Assembly (NCBI GenBank): GCA_031360915.1 | Contig: JANMCE010000449.1 | Span: 1 to 12,769 of the forward strand | Direction: 5' to 3' | DNA: 12,769 bases | Source of the DNA: JANMCE01 sp031360915 | GTDB taxonomy: Bacteria; Actinomycetota; Acidimicrobiia; Acidimicrobiales; Ilumatobacteraceae | Position numbers and translations under genes: made by a program | The notes under the pieces: model-generated | Told to the model about the DNA's origin: nothing | The model's database searches: none | What the model saw: the letters and a program-made list of their open reading frames with translations, nothing else | Part shown: one piece after another, positions 7,101-12,769 of the stretch | Layout of the letters: every line of letters begins with the position of its first letter | Position numbering within the stretch: the stretch's first letter is position 1

Positions 7101-7515
7101 CATCGCGGTGCGCTCGACGCCGCATCTGAAAGCTGCGTCGGTGGCGTACCCGTACGCACTGCGTGATGCTGAGCGCGTCGCCACAATCGCGCCCGGGACA
7201 ATGATGTGCGGCTCGATGCATCTCTACGCCGGAATCCTTGCCGAGCAAGCAATGGGCATCGGGCCGGCTATTGACCATCTCCGCGAAGCGGTCACTTCGA
7301 ACGAGCGGATCGGGTCACCGCCGTTTACTGCGCTATCGCTCACTGAACTCGCTCGCCTGCTCGGGCCGACCCGCAGGGGCATCCAGGCCGCGGCTCAAGC
7401 CCGCGACATAGCGACAGCCTTGTCCGCACCGGGACTCGCTATCCACCCACGCGGTCAGTTTTTGCCCGCAAGCGCGCTGCTCGGCGGCAGCGGCCGGACC
7501 CGTTCAGCCACGTAG
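4138..7515 (+). CDS. SARP-type regulator: winged HTH, BTAD, AAA ATPase and C-terminal helical repeats
   Basis: The product is 1125 residues. Residues ~1-85 form an OmpR-like winged helix (start VQALLLGPVEVVDESANRVA, HTH around VVSDDELVDSLW, end VGSGYRLT). Residues ~90-240 are a bacterial transcriptional activation (BTAD) domain. An AAA/NACHT-like ATPase follows, with Walker A GEAGVGKT at 298-305 and Walker B VLVFDDLHW (Asp397, Asp398). The C-terminal half is Ala/Arg-rich and helical, as in TPR-like tails. This is the large AfsR-like architecture of Actinomycetota, in which ATP binding and the tail are thought to gate DNA binding. Such proteins activate secondary-metabolite or catabolic genes. 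GTG 4138 was chosen because the domain begins right there; the in-frame extension upstream is Arg-rich and crosses the heptamer repeats. The C-terminus has no LuxR HTH, so it is not a LAL protein. Targets probably include the divergent minus-strand genes. Confidence 0.9.
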   Translation: MQALLLGPVEVVDESANRVAVSPSVLRLLARMVVARGRVVSDDELVDSLWESPPPSARKTLHGYVHRLRRVIGSSNVIRVGSGYRLTAISTDLEDVERWRSEGRAAASHGQYQAAAALLAQARGSFRGRAVPELVGVTAEAFQRETIELEICVIEEHVDYQLVGGHGASVIADLEALVTRDPTRERAWCQLVQALASLGRTTDALTTVGRARRALILELGVSAGPRLVTLERQLLDINTDEQIAAVNDPARLVLLPPPLMPRSGEVALVGRSREWELLERHYDSLAHPRSVVVDVLVGEAGVGKTRLAAEFARVAHDRGARVLFGRASDLTSAAYQSWTEALAECASASSLVASLTALHPTSQTVGTPAADRYDLFERIATVVENLAIDRPVVLVFDDLHWAAQPTLQALVHLMRRARPVRLLVIATVREPEFGGTEVLGLVGPEEGATIIPVGGLDVDGVREYLSVAGELPQAIDARAGTLHQRTGGNAFLLGEMVRHPQPAGTGGPDDDVVPPSVRDAITARARRLPEPCFEVIQAAAVIGLEFDLDVLCGALGRPLPDLVDSLDAAVAAQLIVEVPTRRFSYSFRHALIADAVFTTLSRARRSRLHEAIAVSFDQLRPERTLDVVGALARHWLESLNRSGRVTGASYAELAGDMCVATFAYDDACRWYQRSLDAADTDAAGDLRCRRELALARAATFAGDQTLARQAATSAWKSARSRDRSSEIAAALLYSGEPELNVVGDEPGPVMLRATLEVVGREGADGARLMARLGSALSYGDQHAQAEDLAVEALSAARESGDLAALSYAIRCRLRGWFEPAEVLERIALSEELTDLGIALNDPVTEAWGWRWQGVTRYDLGDAATIEHTLARLDELGERLHLPNHQWGARIRLAALRVFQGRFVEANELIADAYERGAQLDNHIAASVTREVSEILKWLSGSAVPPPPGWRESTGRAFWYSVESLNLVPDRADHFEFDISRMAEVFLVAIAVRSTPHLKAASVAYPYALRDAERVATIAPGTMMCGSMHLYAGILAEQAMGIGPAIDHLREAVTSNERIGSPPFTALSLTELARLLGPTRRGIQAAAQARDIATALSAPGLAIHPRGQFLPASALLGGSGRTRSAT

Positions 7516-7614
7516 CCAGGGCACGACGCCATCGACCTTGTGTCGCAAGCGCTCGCAGTGTCCCTATTCACCGCCGAAGCCGCCGAGATCCCCTGACAGA
7601 TTGCTGTCGACAGA

Positions 7615-7635
7615 GCGCTAGTTGCGCACCATGGT
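7615..7635 (+). repeat. Copy 2 of the 21-bp imperfect direct repeat
   Basis: It matches 978-998 at 20 of 21 positions in the same orientation. This copy covers the last codons and stop of the exporter gene. The preceding bases contain GACAG-ATTG-CTGTC (7595-7608) and CTGTCGACAG (7604-7613), small inverted repeats of unknown role in the 102-bp gap between the convergent SARP and exporter genes. No T-run follows, so an intrinsic terminator is not called. Confidence 0.5.
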
Positions 7636-9072
7636 GGCTTTGGCGTCTTCGTCGCGGACGAGGAGCGAGAGTCCGGCGGCCAGGAAGGTGAGCAGGGTGG
7701 CGGCGAAGAACGTCCAGTGGAATGCCGTGGTGTACTTGTGCACCAACTCGGGCGCCACGACCGAGCGCCCAAACTTCTGGGGAATGGTGGACGCCAACAC
7801 CGTCGACAAAACGGCAACACCGACGGCTCCGGCCAGTTGTCGCTGCGTGGAAAAGATCGCACTGGCCCGACCGGTGGCCTCCGGCGAGATCTTGGCGTAT
7901 GACGCAGCTTGCAGCGGGATGAACGCGAAGGCAAGAAAGAGTCCGCGTACGAACATCAACCCGCGGATCGTCCAGTGGTTGGTACCAATGGTGATGAACA
8001 TGAACCCGATCGAGAACGCGCCCATACCGACGAAGGCCATGAACAGCATCTTGCGCGGCCCAATCCTCGGGTACCACTTGCCCGCGAATCGTGAGGTGAT
8101 GAGCGCGCCGATCGCTTGCGGGAATGTCGTGAGGCCACTCTCAAGCGCCGTGTAGCCGCCGACGCGTTGGAGGAACTGCGGAAGGACAAACACCGTGCCT
8201 AAAAACGCCATGGTGTAGGCGAAGCTCACCGCATTGGTGACGGCGAAGAGGCGGTCCTTCAACAGGCGCAGATCGAGCATTGGCTTGGGCGTGCGATATG
8301 ACCACCACCACAGTCCCACCAGACTCACTACGCCAACGATGCCGACGGTGATGATGCGTGCGCTGAGCCAGCCTTCCTCAGCCCCCCGCTCGAAGAAGTA
8401 GACTACGGCTGGAAAGCCAAGGGCGGCGAGGACGACGCCGGGAACGTCGAGCGGCCGCCGGGTGCTGTCGTCATCCTTCTTCAAACCGAACACCGCAACT
8501 GCAAGCGCAATCATCCCAATCGGTATGTTGACGCGAAAGATCCAGCGCCACCCGACAGTGTCGGTGAGCCAGCCGCCGAGCACCGGGCCCGATGCGGGCG
8601 CCAGCACGGTAGGTATTGCCAAGATCGAAGAAGCCCGCGCTCGTCGCTCGGGTGGGAACGCCCGGAAGAGCAGCGTGATGCCGGTTGGGGTGAGCATGCC
8701 ACCGCCGACGCCCTGCAGAATGCGGAAAACAATGAGCTGGCTGATCGATGTTGCTTCACTGCACAGGTACGACGCCAGCACGAACATGAAGAGCGCGAAA
8801 ATGAAGGTGCGTCGCGTGCCGAAGCGGTCGCCAACCCAGCCCGAAATCGGAATCCAAATGGCCAGACTGAGTGAGTAGCCAAGCACGATCCAGGTGGTGG
8901 ATGGCAGCGAAGCGTTCAGGTCCTTCGAGATTTTGAACAACGAGACGTTCACGATCGTGACATCAAGAATGTCCATGAAGACCGCCAACACGAATGCCGC
9001 AGCGACAACCCACGCATACGGCAGGTGCCGCAGCTTGTGGAGAAGGCCGGGCTGCGGTGGCGTTTCAATCAT
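7618..9072 (-). CDS. DHA2-family MFS drug/metabolite exporter (EmrB/QacA type)
   Basis: The product is 484 residues with about 14 hydrophobic segments, the DHA2 layout. Visible motifs are FMDILDVTIVNVSL in TM1 (residues 32-45), the loop 2-3 motif A GWVGDRFGTRR (78-88), RILQGVGGGMLTPTG (117-131), and the drug:H+ antiporter motif C GPVLGG at 162-167 followed by GWRWIFRVNIPIG. Relatives export toxic or amphipathic compounds by proton antiport across the cytoplasmic membrane. The gene lies directly downstream of the carotenoid oxygenase gene on the same strand. ATG 9072 leaves 31 nt between them; an in-frame GTG at 9099 would leave only 4 nt. Neither has a clear ribosome-binding site, so the start is open. 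Co-transcription suggests it moves the substrate or cleavage product of that enzyme, which is inference. Confidence 0.92.
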   Translation of the reverse strand: MIETPPQPGLLHKLRHLPYAWVVAAAFVLAVFMDILDVTIVNVSLFKISKDLNASLPSTTWIVLGYSLSLAIWIPISGWVGDRFGTRRTFIFALFMFVLASYLCSEATSISQLIVFRILQGVGGGMLTPTGITLLFRAFPPERRARASSILAIPTVLAPASGPVLGGWLTDTVGWRWIFRVNIPIGMIALAVAVFGLKKDDDSTRRPLDVPGVVLAALGFPAVVYFFERGAEEGWLSARIITVGIVGVVSLVGLWWWSYRTPKPMLDLRLLKDRLFAVTNAVSFAYTMAFLGTVFVLPQFLQRVGGYTALESGLTTFPQAIGALITSRFAGKWYPRIGPRKMLFMAFVGMGAFSIGFMFITIGTNHWTIRGLMFVRGLFLAFAFIPLQAASYAKISPEATGRASAIFSTQRQLAGAVGVAVLSTVLASTIPQKFGRSVVAPELVHKYTTAFHWTFFAATLLTFLAAGLSLLVRDEDAKATMVRN

Positions 9073-9103
9073 GGGGGACCAAACGTACAGGCTGGCCACC
9101 GCT

Positions 9104-10465
9104 CTACCGGGGTGGAGGAACGGCCTTATCGCTTACCCAGTTGCCATGAAAGCCGAACGGCACCCGTTGTGGAAGCGTCACCTGGGCGACGTAGCCACGA
9201 CCGAAATCCTGCGCGTCCCACACGGCAAGTTCGGCCTTGTCGTGCGCAAGGTCGTGAACAAAGGTCATCAGCCACCCGTCGTCTTCGTCCGTGCTACCGG
9301 GTCGGCCGATGAAGACTGCTTCGCCTGCCGCCCGACCGACACCGTGGTCGAACACCTCACGTTTGCCCGTGTGCAGATCATGCTTCAGCGTGGTCCACCC
9401 AGCCTTCGGATCATCGAACACCGGTGACGTGCAGTAGCCGTAGCGATACGGCTTGCCGCTCAAGCTGCCACGATGCCGAGGAAACTCATTGGCCGTCTCA
9501 TCGATCACCGTGGTGCTTGACGTGCGAGCGACCGGATCAATCACCCATCGTTCCAAACGCGGCAGCGAATCACCGAACGGGCCGAGGATGTCGCCGTCGA
9601 ATATCCTTTCGTAGGTGCAGATATCGATGACGACGTTGCCGTCGGGTGTGTCGTAGGCGTTCATGGGATGAAACAACGCGCACAGCGGCACGTCGACCCA
9701 CACGATGTCTTTGGCCTCGCCCTCGCGGAAGAAAAGGCCAACGCGGTTGCCGTAATCGGGCTGCCAGCGGAACGGGAAGCGTCCGGCGAAGGCCAGATCG
9801 AAATCGACGATGACCGGCTGATCGAACACGACGGCGTAACGGTTGGTGAGCGAGATGTCGTGAATCATGGTCATGCCCGGCAGCGGGATATCCACGGTGC
9901 GACGAACTCGACCATCGGTGCCGACGACGACATACTGCACGTGGTCCATCCACTCAGCCCATGAATACGTCATGGCGTGCATCTCGCCCGTGTCCGGGTC
10001 AACTTTCGGATGGGCGCTGAACGCGCCGGGCAGCGTGCCGTAGAAGTCGTTGCGGCAAACCGTGTCGAGATCGTAGGTCATCTCCACCGGGCTGATACCG
10101 GCTTCCACCATGGCCCATGTCGTGCCGTTGAAACCACCGACGTTGGTGTTCGCGCCGAGGCCGGACGATCGAGAACTTGGCCCTGCGATGTCCTCTTGCC
10201 CTCGGGAGGTTTGGACATTCTTCGAACCGACGTAGCGGTTGCGGTACCAGTCGGCCTTGCCCCCATTCAGCCGAACGCCGTGCACCATGCCATCACCCAT
10301 GAACCAGTGATGGGTGAGTTGATCCACCTCGGCAATCGGGTTCGGCCCATTGCGCAGATAGCGCCCGTTCAACTCCGGCGGCAGCGTGCCGATCACCCGG
10401 AGATCAAGCGCCGTCACCTCTTGCGTAACCGGCCCGTAGTTGTCCTGCAGATAGTGGTTCGCCAT
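9104..10465 (-). CDS. Carotenoid oxygenase/lignostilbene dioxygenase family enzyme
   Basis: The protein has 453 residues, the usual length of bacterial carotenoid-cleavage (RPE65/CCO) enzymes. These non-heme Fe(II) enzymes use O2 to split a conjugated C=C bond in carotenoids, apocarotenoids or stilbenes. All four iron-ligand histidines of the seven-bladed propeller are visible in their family contexts: SAHPKVD (His152), MIHDIS (His202), LFHPMNAYD (His266) and near the C-terminus GFHGNW (His440). The N-terminal signature ELNGRYLRNGPNP and HWFMGDGMVHGV are also present. The start has GGAGG about 8 nt upstream. No signal peptide is seen, so it is probably cytosolic. It heads an operon with the DHA2 exporter and diverges from a Rieske oxygenase across a palindromic operator. 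Whether it takes stilbenes or isoprenoids cannot be decided from sequence alone. Confidence 0.93.
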   Translation of the reverse strand: MANHYLQDNYGPVTQEVTALDLRVIGTLPPELNGRYLRNGPNPIAEVDQLTHHWFMGDGMVHGVRLNGGKADWYRNRYVGSKNVQTSRGQEDIAGPSSRSSGLGANTNVGGFNGTTWAMVEAGISPVEMTYDLDTVCRNDFYGTLPGAFSAHPKVDPDTGEMHAMTYSWAEWMDHVQYVVVGTDGRVRRTVDIPLPGMTMIHDISLTNRYAVVFDQPVIVDFDLAFAGRFPFRWQPDYGNRVGLFFREGEAKDIVWVDVPLCALFHPMNAYDTPDGNVVIDICTYERIFDGDILGPFGDSLPRLERWVIDPVARTSSTTVIDETANEFPRHRGSLSGKPYRYGYCTSPVFDDPKAGWTTLKHDLHTGKREVFDHGVGRAAGEAVFIGRPGSTDEDDGWLMTFVHDLAHDKAELAVWDAQDFGRGYVAQVTLPQRVPFGFHGNWVSDKAVPPPR

Positions 10466-10491
10466 AACGGCCTCCTCTGTCGTGAACGCAG

Positions 10492-10506
10492 GGTAACACT
10501 GTTACC
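10492..10506. promoter_or_regulatory. Perfect 15-bp palindrome in the divergent promoter (candidate TetR-family operator)
   Basis: GGTAACA-C-TGTTACC is fully symmetrical around C10499. It lies 26 bp upstream of the carotenoid oxygenase start and 52 bp upstream of the Rieske gene start, in a 93-bp divergent gap, so one bound protein could cover both promoters. On the minus strand TACCCT overlaps one arm and could be the -10 of the carotenoid oxygenase operon. The size and symmetry are typical of TetR-family operators. No TetR gene is in the window. Confidence 0.6.
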
Positions 10507-10558
10507 AATGAGGGGGTACGGCATCCATCGCTCGACGTTTGAGTGGTGACGACTTAGT

Positions 10559-11971
10559 GTGCACGTTGTGAAGAAAGTGGCTGATGAACCCGTAACCCCG
10601 CGCCAATCGGCTCGCGCTCCGGGGCCGACGTTGCGTGAGCAGCTCCTTGCCGACCCGGTCCCGCCGCCGTGGCCGCTCTTGGAGGAATCACCGGCCTTTC
10701 TTGGTGATGAAGATGTGCCGTTCACGAACTACACGTCGGCCACGTACGCGCAGGCCGAGTTCGATCACCTGTGGTCCAAGACTTGGCAGTGGGCGTGCCA
10801 CGTGGACCACATTGCCGAGCAGGGCGACTACTACGTCTATGAGGTCGGCCCGCATTCGGCGCTCATCGTGCGCACGGCCGACGGTTCGATCAAGGCCTAC
10901 TACAACGCGTGTATGCACCGCGGAACGCAACTGCGCACCCCCGGCACCTGCGGCTTTGCCAACCAGCTGAAGTGTCCGTTCCACGGGTGGACGTGGTCAC
11001 TCAACGGTGATCTCGTGGAGGTGCCCGACCGATGGGACTTCCCTCATGTCGGTGATGATTCGCATCGTCTTCCGCAACTGCTCGTCGAGGTGTTCGCCGG
11101 GTTCGTGTGGGTGAACTTCGACCAGAACGCGGCACCATTGTCGGAGTATCTCGGCGTGCTTACCGCGCACTTTGCCGAGTTCGACATTGAGCAGCGCTAC
11201 ATCGAGACTCATGTTCGCAAGCACTTGCCGTGTAACTGGAAGGCCGCGGTCGAGGCGTTCCTTGAGGCCTACCACGTGCGTGAGACCCACGCCTCTGGTC
11301 AGCTGGGCGACGAGGTCACCACGCAGTACGACATCTTTCCCCCAAACATCAGCCGCTTCATTCACACGTCGGGCCTCGACAGCCCGCGACGACCGACGCC
11401 TCGCACCGAGCAGCAGATGCTGGCGCACCTCACGCGAAACCTTCGCCACGGGATGGAGCCACTCGTGCTGCCCGAGGGCACGCGCGCCCGAGACTTCTAT
11501 GCGACGTATGTGCAGCAAGAGATGGGGAAGGCCTACGGCCATGATTTCTCGCACATGAGCCAGTCGCTGACGCTCGATTCGATCGAGTATTTCTGTTTCC
11601 CGAACGCTTGCCTGTTTCCGGGCCTGTCACTGTCGATGGTGTACCGCTTTCGTCCCGACCCGGTTGATCATAACGTCAGCTTCTTCGACCTGCTCATCTT
11701 GCGACCGCGACCCGCCGGCGGTGACGCACCGCTGCCGCCAGCCGTAATCGAGCTTGACATCAACGATAGCTATTCCCTCGCTGTTGGTCTCGGAGGATTG
11801 GGGCGCGTCTACGATCAGGACACGGCCAACATGGCGGCCCAGACGCGTGGGTTCCGGTCGAGCCGCAAGCGGGGTCAGACGCTCGGCAACTATCAGGAGA
11901 TCCGGGCTCGTCATCTGCAGCAGCGCGTACGTGAGTGCCTGCTCGCTGGCGGCTACCAGCCCGAGGACTAG
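10559..11971 (+). CDS. Rieske-type ring-hydroxylating oxygenase, large (alpha) subunit
   Basis: The product is 470 residues. The N-terminal Rieske domain has CMHRGTQL (Cys118, His120) and CPFHGW (Cys139, His142) binding the [2Fe-2S] cluster. The C-terminal catalytic domain has EAYHVRETH (His239 and His244 as mononuclear iron ligands), with YDQDTAN near 418-424 supplying the likely acidic ligand (Asp421). Such enzymes hydroxylate or demethylate aromatic or polycyclic substrates with electrons from a ferredoxin or reductase. A ferredoxin starts 525 bp downstream. An extended ~45-residue lead precedes the conserved region. The start is GTG 10559, with in-frame GTGs at 10568 and 10577 as alternatives; no ribosome-binding site is visible. 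It diverges from the carotenoid oxygenase gene across a palindrome. Its TAG overlaps the convergent NTF2-fold gene's TAG in a shared CTAG. Confidence 0.93.
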   Translation: MHVVKKVADEPVTPRQSARAPGPTLREQLLADPVPPPWPLLEESPAFLGDEDVPFTNYTSATYAQAEFDHLWSKTWQWACHVDHIAEQGDYYVYEVGPHSALIVRTADGSIKAYYNACMHRGTQLRTPGTCGFANQLKCPFHGWTWSLNGDLVEVPDRWDFPHVGDDSHRLPQLLVEVFAGFVWVNFDQNAAPLSEYLGVLTAHFAEFDIEQRYIETHVRKHLPCNWKAAVEAFLEAYHVRETHASGQLGDEVTTQYDIFPPNISRFIHTSGLDSPRRPTPRTEQQMLAHLTRNLRHGMEPLVLPEGTRARDFYATYVQQEMGKAYGHDFSHMSQSLTLDSIEYFCFPNACLFPGLSLSMVYRFRPDPVDHNVSFFDLLILRPRPAGGDAPLPPAVIELDINDSYSLAVGLGGLGRVYDQDTANMAAQTRGFRSSRKRGQTLGNYQEIRARHLQQRVRECLLAGGYQPED

Positions 11972-12450
11972 TGGAAGAACGGATCAGGCGTGCCAGCGCG
12001 ACCGCTTGGCATGTACGGGCCTGACATCTTGTCGCCCATTTGCTCGACGCTCGACCAATCGTTGCGCAGGGAGCGATGCACGATGCGCCAGTCTCCATCA
12101 CGATTCTCAAACCGGTCGATGTAGCGCCCGGTGAAGGTGTACATGGTCCTTCCGGTGTCGTGCTCGGCAACGTGGGTGGCCAGCACGTAGGACTCTGCCA
12201 GTGCCGAGTCGCCATCGACATTCACCGTGATGTTGCTCAGCCGGTGCTGGGTTGCTACAAATTGTCGGGCGAGCGATTCGAGGACGTAGGGCACAAAGGC
12301 TTCGATCGTAAACGGCTCGGCTCCGTAGTCGTCCAGCACGGCGCCGGGATGGAAGGCTGCCTCGATCGACGGGGCGTGCAGGCGGTCGATGCCGCGGCAG
12401 TAACTGCGGAGGGAATCTTCGATGCGGGCGCGACTTTCGAGCTCGTTCAT
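11968..12450 (-). CDS. SnoaL/NTF2-fold protein
   Basis: The product is 160 residues. It starts with a helical region (MNELESRARIEDSLRSYCRG and IDRLHAPSIEAAFHPGAVLD), continues with strands around QHRLSNITVNVDGDSALAES, and closes with the family-typical GRYIDRFENRDGDWRIVHRS. This is the SnoaL_4/NTF2-like cone fold seen in small hydratases, isomerases, and beta subunits of ring-hydroxylating oxygenases. It is encoded opposite the Rieske large subunit and tail-to-tail with it, so it is not a canonical co-transcribed beta subunit, but a role in the same pathway is plausible. Conserved Asp/His residues (Asp22, His25, His34, Asp40, Asp41) could form a catalytic pocket. ATG 12450 is the only sensible start; no ribosome-binding site is seen. 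The 46-bp gap to the divergent ferredoxin gene must hold both promoters. Confidence 0.85.
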   Translation of the reverse strand: MNELESRARIEDSLRSYCRGIDRLHAPSIEAAFHPGAVLDDYGAEPFTIEAFVPYVLESLARQFVATQHRLSNITVNVDGDSALAESYVLATHVAEHDTGRTMYTFTGRYIDRFENRDGDWRIVHRSLRNDWSSVEQMGDKMSGPYMPSGRAGTPDPFFH

Positions 12451-12484
12451 TTCGGCGACGCTAGCGGTTCGGCGGTGCTCCCTC

Positions 12485-12490
12485 TACGCT
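12485..12490 (+). promoter_or_regulatory. Candidate -10 box for leaderless transcription of the ferredoxin gene
   Basis: TACGCT fits TANNNT and ends 6 bp before the ATG at 12497, with no Shine-Dalgarno between them. This is the spacing expected of a leaderless actinobacterial transcript. No strong -35 is seen. Confidence 0.35.
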
Positions 12491-12496
12491 TGCACG

Positions 12497-12769
12497 ATGT
12501 TGGGAACACCAATTGAGCTCGGTGACATGAGTGGTCTGCGTGACGGTCAGATGCGCGTGTTCGCCGACATCGGCAGCAACGGCATCATCGTGTGCCGAGT
12601 CGCAGGCCAGTTGCATGCACTGGAAGACAACTGCTCGCACCGCGACGCCCGCCTGTCTGAAGGTCGGCTTCGAGGTTCAGTCATCACCTGCCCGCTGCAC
12701 GGTGCTCAGTTCAATGTTTGTGACGGCCAGCACCAAGGCCCGCCCGCATCGCTCCCGGTGGCGTCCTTC
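12497..12769 (+). CDS. Rieske [2Fe-2S] ferredoxin (3' end beyond the window)
   Basis: Ninety-one residues are open to the window edge. The Rieske fold is clear: GIIVCRVAGQLHALEDNCSH carries ligands Cys46 and His48, and TCPLHGAQFNVCDG carries Cys65 and His68. Most Rieske ferredoxins are about 100-110 residues, so only the last few strands are likely missing. They shuttle single electrons from an NAD(P)H-dependent reductase to a Rieske oxygenase, and the large subunit upstream at 10559 is the obvious partner. The NTF2-fold gene lies between them on the opposite strand, so they are not one transcript. The ATG is chosen because residues from ELGDM onward already fit the family N-terminus. Confidence 0.9.
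   Translation, partial: MLGTPIELGDMSGLRDGQMRVFADIGSNGIIVCRVAGQLHALEDNCSHRDARLSEGRLRGSVITCPLHGAQFNVCDGQHQGPPASLPVASF

Noticed and set aside
7595..7613. GACAG-ATTG-CTGTC and CTGTCGACAG inverted repeats between SARP and the exporter as a terminator
   Set aside because: The stem is only 5 bp and not GC-rich, and no T-run follows on either strand, so an intrinsic terminator is not supported.
10997..11554. Long antisense frame inside the Rieske large subunit, and similar long frames inside the exporter, CCO and SARP genes
   Set aside because: High-GC genes commonly leave opposite-strand frames open. None of these shows family motifs, while the sense frames do.
1..12769. CRISPR array, tRNA/rRNA genes, insertion sequence or integrase
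   Set aside because: No regularly spaced repeats, no tRNA-like clover-leaf signature and no transposase or recombinase motifs were seen on either strand by eye; covariance-model and profile searches were not possible here.

Overview
The window reads as high-GC actinobacterial chromosome. GTG starts are frequent, two start codons sit directly behind TANNNT -10 boxes (leaderless style), and the gene content (CGNR regulator, SARP/BTAD-ATPase regulator, DHA2 exporter, Rieske oxygenases, carotenoid oxygenase) is typical of Actinomycetota. An environmental lineage such as Acidimicrobiia would fit, but that is inference from content alone. No RNA genes, CRISPR array, transposase or integrase were seen.

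Left end (1-1000): a possible gene 3' end with a C-terminal membrane segment, then a HigB/HigA-type toxin-antitoxin pair. The toxin gene carries a 1-base frameshift; the antitoxin gene is intact and was originally coupled to the toxin by a 4-base overlap. Two similar short palindromes precede the pair.

Middle (998-7515): a CGNR zinc-finger regulator diverges from an EamA/DMT permease across 30 bp that hold a near-perfect palindrome. A minus-strand run follows, consisting of a YdhR-like small protein, an overlapping LuxR-type HTH ORF and an SDR oxidoreductase broken by a 5-bp tandem duplication and a 1-bp insertion. Divergent from this run is a 1125-residue SARP regulator (HTH, BTAD, AAA ATPase, helical repeats). 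The divergent intergenic region holds three heptamers at exact 11-bp pitch, the layout of known SARP operators. This middle section is bracketed by a 21-bp imperfect direct repeat, with copies at 978 and 7615.

Right part (7618-12769): a probable catabolic and export cluster. A carotenoid-cleavage-type dioxygenase and a DHA2 exporter form a minus-strand operon. A Rieske ring-hydroxylating oxygenase large subunit diverges from them, and the shared promoter region has a perfect 15-bp TetR-style palindrome. An NTF2/SnoaL-fold protein and a Rieske ferredoxin (cut by the window edge) follow. Together these could oxidise and cleave an unsaturated, probably aromatic or isoprenoid, substrate, with ferredoxin passing electrons to the oxygenase and the exporter removing substrate or product. 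The substrate cannot be read from the sequence, and neither a ferredoxin reductase nor a cognate TetR gene lies in the window.
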